A stretch of DNA of 64,000 nucleotides from Clostridia bacterium (GTDB taxonomy: Bacteria; Bacillota; Clostridia; Oscillospirales; Acutalibacteraceae): NCBI GenBank assembly GCA_017503785.1, contig JAFVSK010000022.1, positions 1 through 64,000 on the forward strand. The letters are read 5' to 3'. This document shows positions 18,974-28,300 of the stretch, piece after piece. A model generated the notes under the pieces. The model was not told the origin of the DNA. It saw only the letters and a list, made by a program, of their open reading frames with translations, and made no database searches. The position numbers and the translations under genes were made by a program. Position 1 is the stretch's first letter, and each line of letters begins with the position of its first letter.

Positions 18974-20178
18974 GCGGCGTAAAAGGGCAGCGTGTCGCCT
19001 TGTTTGGCGGCACCTTCGACCCCATTCATAACGGACATATCGTGCTGGCACGGGAACTGGCTGCGCGCCTGCAGCTGGACCGCGTGATACTCATGCCCAC
19101 CTTTGTGCCGCCGCATAAGATCAAAGCGCAAATGGCCCCCGCCATCGACCGTGTGGAAATGTGCCGATTGGCCTGTGCGCCGTATCCGGAGCTCACGGTA
19201 TCGGAGCTGGAGGTCAATCGCCGCGGAGCAAGCTTCACGGTGCTCACGCTGGAAGAACTGCACTGCCAGCTGCCGCAGGCCGAGCTGTTTTTGTTCGTGG
19301 GTGCCGATATGTTTTTAACGCTGGGCACGTGGCATCGGTTTGCCGACATTGCCAAGCTGGCCACCATCTGTGCCGTCCCGCGGGATGACGTTCCCACTGC
19401 AGCGCTTCGCAGTTATGCGGAAGAACTGGCGGCTGTGGGCGCGCGCTGCGTAATTGAGGAGATCGCAACGCCGCGCATTTCCTCCACCGATATTCGCGAG
19501 CGTGCGTGTGCCGGCCAATCGCTGGACGGACTGGTTCCGGCGGCGGTGGCAGCCTACATTGAGGCCCGGCAGGTGTATGCCGCCGAGCGCACCTACCAAA
19601 GTGCCGACGAGCAGTACGTGGAGATTTTGCGCGGTCGCCTAACGCCCAAGCGGTTTCGTCATTCGTTGGCGGTGGCCGATCAGGCGGTGCATCTGGCCGA
19701 GCTGTACGGTGCCGACAAGGAAAAGGCCTACACCGCAGGCTTGCTGCACGATATTTTGAAGGATACCGACGGCGATTCCCAGTTGCAAATTTTTAAAGAC
19801 TTTGATATACTGTTAGATGCCGTTGAACAGCAAGCGCCCAAATTGTGGCATGCCCACGCGGGTGCGGTGTTTTTGGAGCACATTTTAGGTGTTCACGATA
19901 CGGATATTTTACAGGCGGTGCGATACCATACTACCGGACGGGCCGGCATGACCCTGCCGGAGATCGTGCTGTATTTGGCGGATTTCACCTCGGCCGATCG
20001 CGACTATCCCGACGTGGAGGTCATGCGTGAGCTTTCCGAGCGTGACATGGATGCCGCCATGCTGTACGCCTTGGAATATACCGTGAAAGATCTGGAAGAA
20101 CAAGGGCGGCCGGTGCACCCCGATACACTGGCTTGCCTTAACGAATACAGAGAAAGGGTTGGTGGCGCAAATGGCTAA
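18970..20178 (+). CDS. nadD: Fused nicotinate-nucleotide adenylyltransferase NadD and YqeK HD hydrolase
   Basis: A 402-residue fusion. Residues 1-200 are NadD, which adenylates nicotinate mononucleotide in NAD synthesis: GGTFDPIHNGH at 14-24 and the ISSTDIRERA motif near 175. Residues 210-402 are a YqeK-type HD-domain phosphohydrolase: RHSLAVADQ near 229, LLHDILKD near 259, HAHAGA, and AVRYHTTG, giving the metal-binding His/Asp set. YqeK proteins hydrolyse diadenosine tetraphosphate and are usually a separate gene right after nadD, so the fusion joins neighbours. There is no stop or frameshift at the junction. The start is GTG 18970, overlapping the yhbY stop. Confidence 0.93.
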   Translation: MSGVKGQRVALFGGTFDPIHNGHIVLARELAARLQLDRVILMPTFVPPHKIKAQMAPAIDRVEMCRLACAPYPELTVSELEVNRRGASFTVLTLEELHCQLPQAELFLFVGADMFLTLGTWHRFADIAKLATICAVPRDDVPTAALRSYAEELAAVGARCVIEEIATPRISSTDIRERACAGQSLDGLVPAAVAAYIEARQVYAAERTYQSADEQYVEILRGRLTPKRFRHSLAVADQAVHLAELYGADKEKAYTAGLLHDILKDTDGDSQLQIFKDFDILLDAVEQQAPKLWHAHAGAVFLEHILGVHDTDILQAVRYHTTGRAGMTLPEIVLYLADFTSADRDYPDVEVMRELSERDMDAAMLYALEYTVKDLEEQGRPVHPDTLACLNEYRERVGGANG

Positions 20179-21367
20179 GGATAACCGCAACAAAACCGCC
20201 AAGAAAAAGGGAAAGGGCGGCCGTATTCTCACGATCACCGTTCTGGTGTTTTTTGTCTTGGTGATCATTTTCGGTGTGGTGTTGGCACAAATGCTGAAAT
20301 CCACCTCACAAAAGAAGGATACCAGCACGTCCGACGTAAACGTGTACGACACCACCCCCACGGCGCTGCAAAACAAGGTAGCCTACTATGTGGTGGGCTT
20401 GCTGGGTGAAAACGAGGAAACCGGTGTTACCGAACGTCTCACCATCGTGTGTCACGACAAAAAGAAGAACACACTGAACATTTTGGAGGTCCCGCAGGAT
20501 ACCTATTTGGGTGACAGCGAACAATGGGCCGTAAAAAAAGCCGGTGAGGTGTGGGGCAATCCTGCGCCGCTGGATTGGTGCGAATTTGAAGGCAAGCGCA
20601 TTTTTAAGGCCGAAATCGAGGAACACCAAACCGCCGGTCACACCGTAACCCAAAAGAAGGGCTCGCAGTGGTATAATGTGGTGTCGATCTTTAACGAGCA
20701 ATATTCCCTGCCGGTGGATGGCTATTTCTTCCTCTCGCAGGCTTCGTTCGTAAAACTGGTCGATCTGCTCGGCGGCATCGACGTCGATCTCGAGGCTGCC
20801 ATGGAACTGGGCGGCATCAAGTACGGCAAGGGTGTAAAAACGCTGGACGGTGCCGGTGCATTGGCTTATGCACTCCAACGTGATAAGGGCGTTGAAGGGG
20901 ATATCGCACGCATTGTCCGCCAGCGCAAGGTGTTTTTAGCGCTGTTCCAGCGCTTGTGTGCGCAGTCGAAGGATCAACTGAATAACGACACGCTGGCACC
21001 GTTGATGAAGGGCTCCACGCCCATTCGCACCAACCTGTCCACCGCCGACACGGTGAAGCTGGTGCTGGACATGGCCAAGATCACGCCGGATAAAATGACG
21101 GCGCAGGTCATTCCGGGTGAGGCGGCGTCCTCGAACGCCAACTCGTATTACAGCGTGCATCGCGCCGAGCTGGCGGCTGTACTGAATGCCGATTTCCATC
21201 CGTATGACAACGCGGTCACCGAAGGCGATCTGCAGGTAACCGAGTTGGCTTCGGGTAAGGAAGCCAACCCCCATCGCCAAGTGTTGTCCGACATTGCGGT
21301 GGATCAAACGGGCATGGCTCAGCCGTCAACCGATACCACGACCACGCAAACCCAAAAAACAGAGTGA
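20171..21367 (+). CDS. LytR-CpsA-Psr (LCP) family envelope protein, divergent active site
   Basis: Membrane-anchored protein of about 398 residues: a basic cytoplasmic N-terminus, one transmembrane helix (about 19-43), then an extracellular LCP domain with FVKLVDLLGGIDVDL and LDGAGALAYAL..RIVRQRKVF. LCP enzymes attach wall teichoic acids or other polymers to peptidoglycan. Several residues known to hold the lipid pyrophosphate are changed: the usual IPRDT reads VPQDT (Gln109), the RSDT block reads ERLTI, and the paired arginines after ALAY are AL..R. It could be inactive or have an altered substrate. The start is uncertain between GTG 20162 and ATG 20171. It sits in the conserved spot between yqeK and rsfS. 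Confidence 0.82.
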   Translation: MAKDNRNKTAKKKGKGGRILTITVLVFFVLVIIFGVVLAQMLKSTSQKKDTSTSDVNVYDTTPTALQNKVAYYVVGLLGENEETGVTERLTIVCHDKKKNTLNILEVPQDTYLGDSEQWAVKKAGEVWGNPAPLDWCEFEGKRIFKAEIEEHQTAGHTVTQKKGSQWYNVVSIFNEQYSLPVDGYFFLSQASFVKLVDLLGGIDVDLEAAMELGGIKYGKGVKTLDGAGALAYALQRDKGVEGDIARIVRQRKVFLALFQRLCAQSKDQLNNDTLAPLMKGSTPIRTNLSTADTVKLVLDMAKITPDKMTAQVIPGEAASSNANSYYSVHRAELAAVLNADFHPYDNAVTEGDLQVTELASGKEANPHRQVLSDIAVDQTGMAQPSTDTTTTQTQKTE

Positions 21368-21375
21368 GAGTGACT

Positions 21376-21741
21376 ATGACAGCACACGAATTGACTAAAG
21401 CGATCGTGGCATCGCTGGATAAGCATAAGGCGCAGGACATCTGCGTGCTGGACGTCAGTGAGGTAACCTCGCTGGCCGACCGCTTCATCATTGCTTCGGG
21501 CGGCAGCACCACGCAGGTAAAGGCGCTGATCGATTATGTGGAAACCGACTTGGCGGCGCAGAACGTTCACGCCTTGCGCACCGAGGGGTATAACACAGCG
21601 TTGTGGACCTTATTGGATCTTGGCAACGTTGTGCTGCATGTGTTTTTAAACACATCGCGTGAATTTTACGATTTAGAACGCTTGTGGCAGGATGCCCGCG
21701 TTTTAGACACGGCAGAGTTTTTGGAGGGTGAAGAACAATGA
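21376..21741 (+). CDS. rsfS: Ribosome silencing factor RsfS
   Basis: RsfS (YbeB/Iojap family) binds L14 on the 50S subunit and blocks subunit joining in poor nutrition. The 121 residues contain [17 protein letters not shown] and the [24 protein letters not shown] block that define the family. ATG 21376 fits better than the upstream GTG 21364. It ends with an ATGA overlap with leuS. Confidence 0.96.
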   Translation: MTAHELTKAIVASLDKHKAQDICVLDVSEVTSLADRFIIASGGSTTQVKALIDYVETDLAAQNVHALRTEGYNTALWTLLDLGNVVLHVFLNTSREFYDLERLWQDARVLDTAEFLEGEEQ

Positions 21742-24158
21742 GCAAATTGGATTCGGCTGTTATTGAAAAGAAATGGCAAGCCAAATGGGAGGCGGAAAAC
21801 ACCTTTGCCGCCTCAGATGACCGCAGTAAGCCGGCGTATTTTGCGCTGGTTGAATTTCCGTATCCGTCGGGTCAGGGCCTGCACGTAGGCCACCCCCGTT
21901 CCTACACGGCACTGGATGTGGTGGCACGTAAGCGCCGCATGCAGGGCTATAACGTGCTGTATCCGATGGGCTGGGACGCTTTTGGTCTGCCCACCGAAAA
22001 CTTCGCGATCAAAAACCACATTCATCCCGAAGTGGTAACGGAAAATAACGTGGCGCGCTTTAAGGCGCAGCTGCAAGGGCTGGGCTTGTCGTTCGACTGG
22101 ACTCGTGAGATCAACACCACCGATCCCGAGTATTACAAATGGACACAGTGGATCTTCCTGCAGCTGTTCAAGCACGGCTTGGCCTATAAAAAGGAAATGG
22201 CCGTAAACTGGTGCACCTCCTGCAAGTGCGTGTTGGCCAACGAAGAGGTCGTCGGCGGCGTGTGCGAGCGCTGCGGCGGCGAAGTAGTACACAAGGTCAA
22301 GAGTCAGTGGATGCTGAAGATCACCGCCTATGCACAGCGCCTGATCGACGATTTGGATCTGGTAAATTACCCCGACCGTGTGCGTGCACAGCAGATCAAC
22401 TGGATCGGCCGTTCCACCGGCGCACAGGTCACCTTTAAGACCACCGCGGGTGAGCCCATCGAGGTATATACCACCCGTCCCGACACGCTGTTCGGTGCCA
22501 CGTACATGGTCGTATCGCCTGAGCATGAACTGGTGAACACGTGGCTGAAGAAGGGCTTACTTACCAACGCCGACGAAGTGACCGCCTATCAAGAAGCGGC
22601 GGCGCGCAAATCGGATTTCGAGCGCACAGAGGTTGCTAAGGATAAAACGGGCGTGTGCCTGCAGGGCGTGCGTGCCATCAACCCGGTGAACGGCAACGAG
22701 ATCCCGGTGTTTATTTCCGACTACGTGCTGGTTTCCTACGGTACCGGCGCCATCATGGCCGTTCCTGCACATGATACCCGCGACTGGGAGTTCGCCAAGG
22801 CGTTCAACCTGCCCATCATTGAGGTGGTTGCCGGCGGCGATGTCGAAAAAGAAGCCTTCACCGATTGCGCTACCGGTGTGATGGTCAACTCCGGCTTCTT
22901 AAACGGCCTGTCGGTAGAGGAAGCCAAGGTGGCTATCATTGATTACCTTGCCAAGCAGGGCATCGGTGAACCGAAGGTCAACTATAAACTGCGCGACTGG
23001 GTATTCTCCCGTCAGCGGTATTGGGGCGAGCCGATCCCGATCGTGCATTGCCCGCATTGCGGTCAGGTAGCCGTGCCCGAAGAGCAGCTGCCCATCCGCT
23101 TGCCGAAGGTCGATAGCTACGAGCCGACCGACAACGGCGAATCGCCGCTGGCCGCCATGGACGAGTGGGTCAACACCACCTGCCCGAAGTGCGGTGCCGC
23201 GGCCAAACGCGAAACCGATACCATGCCGCAGTGGGCAGGTTCGTCGTGGTATTTCCTGCGCTATTGCGATCCGCACAACCACGAGGCGCTGGCTTCTAAA
23301 GAAGCGTTGGAATACTGGACTCCCGTCAACTGGTACAACGGCGGTATGGAGCATACTACGCTGCACCTGCTTTACAGCCGCTTCTGGCATAAGTTCCTGT
23401 ACGATATCGGCGTGGTTCCCACGGCCGAGCCGTATGCCAAACGTACCAGCCATGGTATGATCTTGGGCGAAAACGGCGAAAAAATGTCGAAATCGCGCGG
23501 CAACGTGGTCAATCCCGATGATATTGTGAACGAGTACGGTGCCGATACGCTGCGCCTGTACGAAATGTTCATCGGTGACTTTGAAAAAGCCGCCCCCTGG
23601 TCGAGCGACAGTATTCGCGGTGTACGCCGCTTCCTGGAGCGCGTGTGGTCGTTGAGCGATAACCTGCTTGAGGGGGATGCCATTCGTCCCGAACTGGAAA
23701 GCGCGATCCATAAGACCATTCGCAAGGTCGGCGACGACATCGAGAACCTGAAGTTCAACACTGCCATTGCCGCCATGATGGCGTTGCTCAATGAATTCAA
23801 CGCTCACGGCGGCGCCAACCGCGCCGAATACGCAGTGCTGGTACAGCTGCTCAATCCGTTTGCGCCGCACGCCACGGAAGAACTGTGGGAGATGCTGGGC
23901 AAAAATGAAGAACTGGCCTATCAGCCGTGGCCGGAATTCGACCCTGCCAAGTGCGTGGATAACACGGTGGAAATTGCCGTTCAGGTCAACGGTAAGATCC
24001 GTGCGCGCATCACCGTCGGTGCCAACGACGAAGCGGCTGCCGTGCTGGCCGTTGCCAAGCAGCAGGAGCGCGTGGCACCCGAGTTGGAGGGCAAACAGCT
24101 GGTGAAAGAACTGTACGTTCCCGGCAAGTTGGTAAACTTGGTTGTGAAACCGCTGTAA
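21738..24158 (+). CDS. leuS: Leucyl-tRNA synthetase
   Basis: Class I aminoacyl-tRNA synthetase, 806 residues. The HIGH-type motif is HVGH at 49-52 and KMSKS is at 582-586. The insertion near residue 160 has [21 protein letters not shown] zinc-type cysteines. The CP1 editing domain includes [14 protein letters not shown] and the [15 protein letters not shown] block. It is the last gene of the topA-leuS run. No T-box leader is seen ahead of it, since it overlaps rsfS. Confidence 0.98.
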   Translation: MSKLDSAVIEKKWQAKWEAENTFAASDDRSKPAYFALVEFPYPSGQGLHVGHPRSYTALDVVARKRRMQGYNVLYPMGWDAFGLPTENFAIKNHIHPEVVTENNVARFKAQLQGLGLSFDWTREINTTDPEYYKWTQWIFLQLFKHGLAYKKEMAVNWCTSCKCVLANEEVVGGVCERCGGEVVHKVKSQWMLKITAYAQRLIDDLDLVNYPDRVRAQQINWIGRSTGAQVTFKTTAGEPIEVYTTRPDTLFGATYMVVSPEHELVNTWLKKGLLTNADEVTAYQEAAARKSDFERTEVAKDKTGVCLQGVRAINPVNGNEIPVFISDYVLVSYGTGAIMAVPAHDTRDWEFAKAFNLPIIEVVAGGDVEKEAFTDCATGVMVNSGFLNGLSVEEAKVAIIDYLAKQGIGEPKVNYKLRDWVFSRQRYWGEPIPIVHCPHCGQVAVPEEQLPIRLPKVDSYEPTDNGESPLAAMDEWVNTTCPKCGAAAKRETDTMPQWAGSSWYFLRYCDPHNHEALASKEALEYWTPVNWYNGGMEHTTLHLLYSRFWHKFLYDIGVVPTAEPYAKRTSHGMILGENGEKMSKSRGNVVNPDDIVNEYGADTLRLYEMFIGDFEKAAPWSSDSIRGVRRFLERVWSLSDNLLEGDAIRPELESAIHKTIRKVGDDIENLKFNTAIAAMMALLNEFNAHGGANRAEYAVLVQLLNPFAPHATEELWEMLGKNEELAYQPWPEFDPAKCVDNTVEIAVQVNGKIRARITVGANDEAAAVLAVAKQQERVAPELEGKQLVKELYVPGKLVNLVVKPL

Positions 24159-24175
24159 GATTTTCTAAAAAAGGC

Positions 24176-24204
24176 TTGACGAGAACAATATTCTGGTGTA
24201 TACT
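24176..24204 (+). promoter_or_regulatory. Promoter for rpsU
   Basis: TTGACG at 24176-24181 and TATACT at 24199-24204 with a 17-base spacer, just after leuS and about 60 bases before rpsU. Confidence 0.82.
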
Positions 24205-24265
24205 GGATTGGTATCGTTATGATTACAAATAAACCCCTGCTATCAGGCGGAGGGAGGGAATAAGA

Positions 24266-24442
24266 ATGTCAGAGGTCAAGGTCAAAGAGAACGAATCTCT
24301 GGACAGCGCGCTGCGCCGTTGGAAGAAGTCCTGTGCTCGTGCCGGCACCCTCGCTGAGGTCCGTAAACGTGAGCATTATGAGAAGCCGTCCGTGCGTCGC
24401 AAGAAGAAGTCCGAGGCTGCTCGTAAGAGAAAGTTCAAATAA
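24266..24442 (+). CDS. rpsU: 30S ribosomal protein S21
   Basis: Very basic 58-residue protein, the usual S21 length: [20 protein letters not shown], then a [15 protein letters not shown] region and a KRKFK tail. S21 helps mRNA base pair with the anti-Shine-Dalgarno sequence in the 30S subunit. It has its own promoter, a strong GGAGGGAGGG ribosome binding site and a terminator, so it forms a single-gene unit. Confidence 0.97.
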   Translation: MSEVKVKENESLDSALRRWKKSCARAGTLAEVRKREHYEKPSVRRKKKSEAARKRKFK

Positions 24443-24449
24443 CCGGAAA

Positions 24450-24473
24450 ACGGGCGCATCGCGCCCGTTTTTT
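24450..24473 (+). terminator. Terminator of rpsU
   Basis: A perfect 7-8 bp stem (CGGGCGC 24451-24457 with GCGCCCG 24461-24467), a 3-base loop and a run of six T, directly after the rpsU stop. Confidence 0.9.
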
Positions 24474-24512
24474 GTTTATCCCGTGCATACTATCAAAAAG
24501 GAGAGGCCCGCT

Positions 24513-25019
24513 ATGCCGTTGTTATATCCCACACTGTACCGTCGCCGCGTTACCGATATCACGCTGCAGGATCTTAACGATCTTGGTGTGCGCGGCTTGC
24601 TGTTGGACGTTGATGACACGCTCACCCGTTACGGTAGCCAGCACTTGTCCGATGAGGTGGCCGCTTGGCTCAAAGATATGCAAGATGCCGGCATTGCTCT
24701 TACGGTGGTGTCCAATTCGTGGGAGCGGCGTGTGGCGCCGTTTGCCGATAAGCTTGGCTTGCGGCACACGGCATTGTCGTGCAAGCCGTCGCCTTTAGGG
24801 TTTTGGCGCGGCGTGCGGCGGTTAGGGCTTAAACGAAAAGAATGTGCTGCCGTGGGTGACCAAGTGTTTACCGACCTTTTGGGAGCGAAACTGGGCGGCG
24901 TTCCGTGTATTTTGTTAGACCCCATAGAAGAAAAAACCGAAAAGCCGTTTTTGCGGCTCCGTCGCCGTTGGGAGAAACCGCTGCGGCGCAAATTGGCAGA
25001 ACAGGAGAAGGTGCGATGA
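24513..25019 (+). CDS. YqeG-family HAD phosphatase
   Basis: HAD superfamily subclass IIIA phosphatase of 168 residues, resembling YqeG. Motif I is DVDDTLTRYG, motif II is the VVSNS segment, the lysine motif is in CKPSPLGF and motif IV is VGDQVFTDLLGA. The natural substrate of this family is not established. The frame is open further upstream through rpsU, but the AAGGAGAGG ribosome binding site (24498-24506) points to ATG 24513. It overlaps the next gene by 4 bases, starting a cluster with an endonuclease IV-like gene and an M24 peptidase. Confidence 0.88.
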   Translation: MPLLYPTLYRRRVTDITLQDLNDLGVRGLLLDVDDTLTRYGSQHLSDEVAAWLKDMQDAGIALTVVSNSWERRVAPFADKLGLRHTALSCKPSPLGFWRGVRRLGLKRKECAAVGDQVFTDLLGAKLGGVPCILLDPIEEKTEKPFLRLRRRWEKPLRRKLAEQEKVR

Positions 25020-25873
25020 AAGCAGTATTCGGTCCCGCCGGCAACAGCGATTCGTTTTACGCGGCCGGCCATAAGGCCACGGTAGAGGCCCCTGCATGGC
25101 TGCAATCACTGGGACTCACGGCATACGAATATCAGTGCGGCCGCGGCGTGCGCGTGTCGGAGGATACCGCCCGCGCCATGGGTGCCGCCGCTGCGAAGCA
25201 TGGCATACAGTTGTCGCTGCATGCGCCGTATTTTATTTCGCTGGCCTCTGCCGAGCCCGAAAAACGCGATAATTCCATTCGCTACATTTTAGAAAGCGCC
25301 CGCGCCGTAGCAGCCATGGGCGGCGAGCGCATCGTGGCCCACCCCGGTGGCTTGGGCGGTTTGTCCCGTGCTGAAGCCACCAAGCTGGCCTCGGTCACCT
25401 TGCGCCGCGCACAGGAAGCGCTGGACGCCGAGGGACTGTCGCAGGTGCGCATTTGCCCCGAAACCATGGGCAAGATCAATCAATTGGGCGATTTGGAGGA
25501 GGTGCTGCAATTTTGCAGCCTCGACGACCGCTTTTTACCGTGCGTGGATTTTGGACATCTCAACAGCCGCACGCAGGGCGGTTTAAACTCCTATGAAGCC
25601 TACGCCGCATTGCTGGATCGCTTGCACAACGCCTTGGGTGCCGAGCGGGCTGCCTGTTTTCACGCGCATTTTTCCAAAATTGAATACACAGGCGGCGGCG
25701 AGAAAAAGCACCTCACCTTTGCCGACACAGTGTACGGCCCCGAGCCGGCACCGCTGATGCGCCTCATCCGCGAACGCGGCTTGACCCCCACCTTCATTTG
25801 CGAATCCGACGGCACGCAGGCCGAGGATGCTGCCATGCTGAAGGCACTGTATGAAAGCGAGGAGCAGGCATGA
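25016..25873 (+). CDS. Endonuclease IV-like AP endonuclease (TIM barrel)
   Basis: 285-residue TIM-barrel protein of the AP endonuclease family 2 (Nfo-like). The metal-binding histidine and acidic motifs appear in order: SLHAPYFISLAS, VAHPGG, CPETMGK, VDFGHLNS and HAHFSKIEYTGGG. It would cleave DNA 5' of abasic sites in base excision repair, although some relatives of this TIM-barrel fold act on sugars. ATG 25016 overlaps the HAD phosphatase stop (ATGA); a longer frame from 24905 is only the open reading frame extending into that gene. Confidence 0.85.
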   Translation: MKAVFGPAGNSDSFYAAGHKATVEAPAWLQSLGLTAYEYQCGRGVRVSEDTARAMGAAAAKHGIQLSLHAPYFISLASAEPEKRDNSIRYILESARAVAAMGGERIVAHPGGLGGLSRAEATKLASVTLRRAQEALDAEGLSQVRICPETMGKINQLGDLEEVLQFCSLDDRFLPCVDFGHLNSRTQGGLNSYEAYAALLDRLHNALGAERAACFHAHFSKIEYTGGGEKKHLTFADTVYGPEPAPLMRLIRERGLTPTFICESDGTQAEDAAMLKALYESEEQA

Positions 25874-26928
25874 GGCGCGCGTTAGAACTGCTAATGAATA
25901 AATTGCCGTCGCACTCGGCAGCGCTGGTTTCGGCACCGCATCACTTGCGGTATCTCACCGGCTATCCGTCGGGTGAAAGCTGGCTGCTTGTTACGTGCGA
26001 AAAAGCGTATTTTTTAACCGATTCCCGGTATATTGAAATGGCGCAGCGCACGGTAGAGGGTGCCGAGTGTCGCTGCATCGTAAAGCTTACCGACGAGCTG
26101 GGTAAGCTGGTACGGCAGCACGGGATCACGGCGGTGTATGTTGAGGAAACACAAACCACCGCAGCCGAGCGCGCTCGCTTGAGCGCGGCGTTACCGCTTG
26201 CCGAGGGTGAACTGGATGCGTGGCTGTCGGCCATGCGATTGATCAAAACCGAGGAAGAACTTCGCAAGATCGAGCAGGCACAAGCCCTCACCGAAGCGGG
26301 CTTCGAGCATATTTTGTCGTATATCCGCGAAGGCGTTACCGAACGTGAGGTGGCGCTGGAACTGGAATTTTATATACGCCGTCAGGGTGCACAGCGCATG
26401 GCGTTCGATACCATCGTGGTGTCGGGTGCCAATGGGTCGCTGCCGCACGGTATTCCGTCGGATAAGCCGATACACCGCGGCGAGTTCATCACCATGGATT
26501 TCGGCGCCGTGGTTGACGGCTACCATTCCGATATGACCCGCACGGTGGCGCTGGGTACCGTGAACGACGAACAGCGCATGGTGTACGATACGGTGCTGCG
26601 TGCACAGCAGGCCTCCATGGCGGTTTTGCGTGCAGGGCTGCCCTGTGTTGAGGGCGATGCCGCGGCGCGCCGCGTTATTGAAGCCGCCGGCTACGGTGCG
26701 TTTTTCGGTCACGGCACAGGTCACGGCGTTGGCTTGGAGATCCACGAAGCGCCGCGCTTGTCGCCTCACGCCGGCGAAGCGTTGCTGGAGGTCGGCCACG
26801 TGGTCACGGTGGAACCGGGCATTTATTTGCCGGGCAATTGCGGTGTCCGTATTGAAAACATGGTGGTCATCACCGAAAACGGCTGTCGTAGTTTAACAAA
26901 CACGCCCACCGACCTGCTCTGTCTGTAA
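25870..26928 (+). CDS. Xaa-Pro aminopeptidase family M24 peptidase
   Basis: Metallopeptidase of 352 residues with an N-terminal creatinase-like domain (about 1-120) and a pita-bread catalytic domain. All metal ligands are visible: the two Asp in MDFGAVVDGYHSDMTR, the His in FFGHGTGHGVG, and the Glu residues in VEPGIYLPG and VRIENMV. It removes N-terminal residues before proline in cytoplasmic peptides. In many Clostridia this gene precedes efp; here efp is not next to it. It overlaps the preceding gene by 4 bases. Confidence 0.93.
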   Translation: MRRALELLMNKLPSHSAALVSAPHHLRYLTGYPSGESWLLVTCEKAYFLTDSRYIEMAQRTVEGAECRCIVKLTDELGKLVRQHGITAVYVEETQTTAAERARLSAALPLAEGELDAWLSAMRLIKTEEELRKIEQAQALTEAGFEHILSYIREGVTEREVALELEFYIRRQGAQRMAFDTIVVSGANGSLPHGIPSDKPIHRGEFITMDFGAVVDGYHSDMTRTVALGTVNDEQRMVYDTVLRAQQASMAVLRAGLPCVEGDAAARRVIEAAGYGAFFGHGTGHGVGLEIHEAPRLSPHAGEALLEVGHVVTVEPGIYLPGNCGVRIENMVVITENGCRSLTNTPTDLLCL

Positions 26929-26985
26929 TAATCTCTTTTACCGCCACATATACTGTACCGAAATATCAAAACGGGATGTGTGTGT

Positions 26986-27420
26986 ATGTTTGTATTTTCG
27001 GTAAAAGCAGAAAAAAAGCACCTACTGGCAGCCTTGGTATGCACTGTCGTCGCTGTGACAATGGTGGTACTGGGGCTGTGCTTGCCCACCCAAAGCGTGG
27101 GCGGGCGCGTAACAAATTTCAAAGCAGCCACGGCACAGGAGCGCGTGGCGCTGCTCAACGAATGGGGGTACACGGTGGAGCTTGCCGACGAAACCGTGCA
27201 GGAGATCCGTGTGCCCGACGAACCCGACGAGGCGTTGCGCACGTATGAAGCGCTGCAAACGCCGAGCGGCTTGAGCCTGCTGAAATACAGCGGCAAGCGC
27301 GTAAAGCTATACACCTATGCCGTCAGCGACGGTAGCACAGCGCACGTGTATTGTTACCGTGATCGGGTCGTGGCGGGCGATATCACCGCCAACGGCACGC
27401 AAAAGCCGTTGATCTCATAA
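26986..27420 (+). CDS. Small membrane-anchored protein, DUF4830-like
   Basis: 144-residue protein with a short basic start (MFVFSVKAEKK), one hydrophobic helix at about 12-34, and an outside domain of about 105 residues with ERVALLNEWGYTVEL and a LLKYSGKRVKLYTYAV strand-rich part. The layout resembles DUF4830 proteins of Clostridia, whose role is unknown. ATG 26986 is chosen; GTG 26980 is an alternative. The ribosome binding site is weak. It lies 13 bases before the pseudouridine synthase gene and may be co-transcribed with it. Confidence 0.65.
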   Translation: MFVFSVKAEKKHLLAALVCTVVAVTMVVLGLCLPTQSVGGRVTNFKAATAQERVALLNEWGYTVELADETVQEIRVPDEPDEALRTYEALQTPSGLSLLKYSGKRVKLYTYAVSDGSTAHVYCYRDRVVAGDITANGTQKPLIS

Positions 27421-27433
27421 AGGATGTGACACT

Positions 27434-28168
27434 ATGGCACAGCGACTGGATAAGCTGATCGCCTCGCAGGGAACACTCAGCCGCAGCGAAACCGTGCGGC
27501 TGATCCGTGCGGGAAAGGTCACGGTGGACGGTGTTGTTTGCCGTGATGCGGCGTGCAAGGTCGAGGAGACCTGCGCCGTAACCGTAAACGGCGAGCCGCT
27601 CAGCTATCAGCGTTTTGTGTATTTGATGATGAATAAGCCGGCGGGTATTCTTTGCGTATCGCGCGATCCAAAGGTACCCACCGTGCTGGATCTGCTGCCC
27701 CCTGCGCTGCGCCGCAAGGGGCTGTTCCCTGCAGGCCGTTTGGACAAGGATACCGTCGGATTGGTGCTGCTCACCGACGACGGCGATTTTGCTCACCGCC
27801 TGCTGGCCCCTAAAAACGATATTGTCAAGCGTTATCAGGTGCGGCTGGACGGCCCGCTCACCGAGGAGCACTGTCGCCGCTTTGCCGAGGGCATCGTACT
27901 GGCCGACGGTACGCTTTGCCGTCCGGCTACGTTAAAGATTTTAGAGGATAGCGAACAGCCCTTGGCCGAGATCGGCATCACCGAAGGGCGCTACCATCAG
28001 ATCAAAAGAATGTTCGGAACCGTCGATCGCGGTGTGGTGTGGTTAAAGCGTTTGTCGATGGGACCGCTGGAGCTGGATCCGATGCTGAACGAGGGAGAAA
28101 CTCGCCCCATAACTGAAAAAGAATGGGCAGAACTTGCAAAAGCGACAAATTTTGTACAACATATCTAA
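27434..28168 (+). CDS. RsuA/RluB-family rRNA pseudouridine synthase
   Basis: Isomerises uridine to pseudouridine in rRNA. The 244-residue protein has an N-terminal S4 RNA-binding domain (residues 1-60) and the catalytic domain with the Asp in GRLDKDTVGLVLLTDDG. LMMNKPAGILC and EGRYHQIKRMFG complete the family pattern. RsuA modifies U516 of 16S rRNA and RluB acts on 23S rRNA; length and sequence lean to RsuA, but the target is not certain. A good GGATGTG-type ribosome binding site precedes ATG 27434. Confidence 0.92.
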   Translation: MAQRLDKLIASQGTLSRSETVRLIRAGKVTVDGVVCRDAACKVEETCAVTVNGEPLSYQRFVYLMMNKPAGILCVSRDPKVPTVLDLLPPALRRKGLFPAGRLDKDTVGLVLLTDDGDFAHRLLAPKNDIVKRYQVRLDGPLTEEHCRRFAEGIVLADGTLCRPATLKILEDSEQPLAEIGITEGRYHQIKRMFGTVDRGVVWLKRLSMGPLELDPMLNEGETRPITEKEWAELAKATNFVQHI

Positions 28169-28300
28169 CCTCGGGGACAAAAGTTTGTGCATAATGGGAA
28201 TAGTAAAACGCAAAAGAATCTGTTAAAATAAGGAAGCATAGTAATGTGCGGTTGGTTTTGGCCGCGCTAAGTATCTACAAGAGAAGATGGAGGTCATCAA

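Noticed and set aside
24159..24265. Possible T-box or other riboswitch before rpsU or leuS
   Set aside because: leuS overlaps rsfS and has no leader; the rpsU leader is short and holds only a promoter and ribosome site.
24333..24512. Upstream extension of the HAD phosphatase frame through rpsU
   Set aside because: The strong ribosome site at 24498-24506 and the terminator at 24450-24473 show that the gene starts at 24513.
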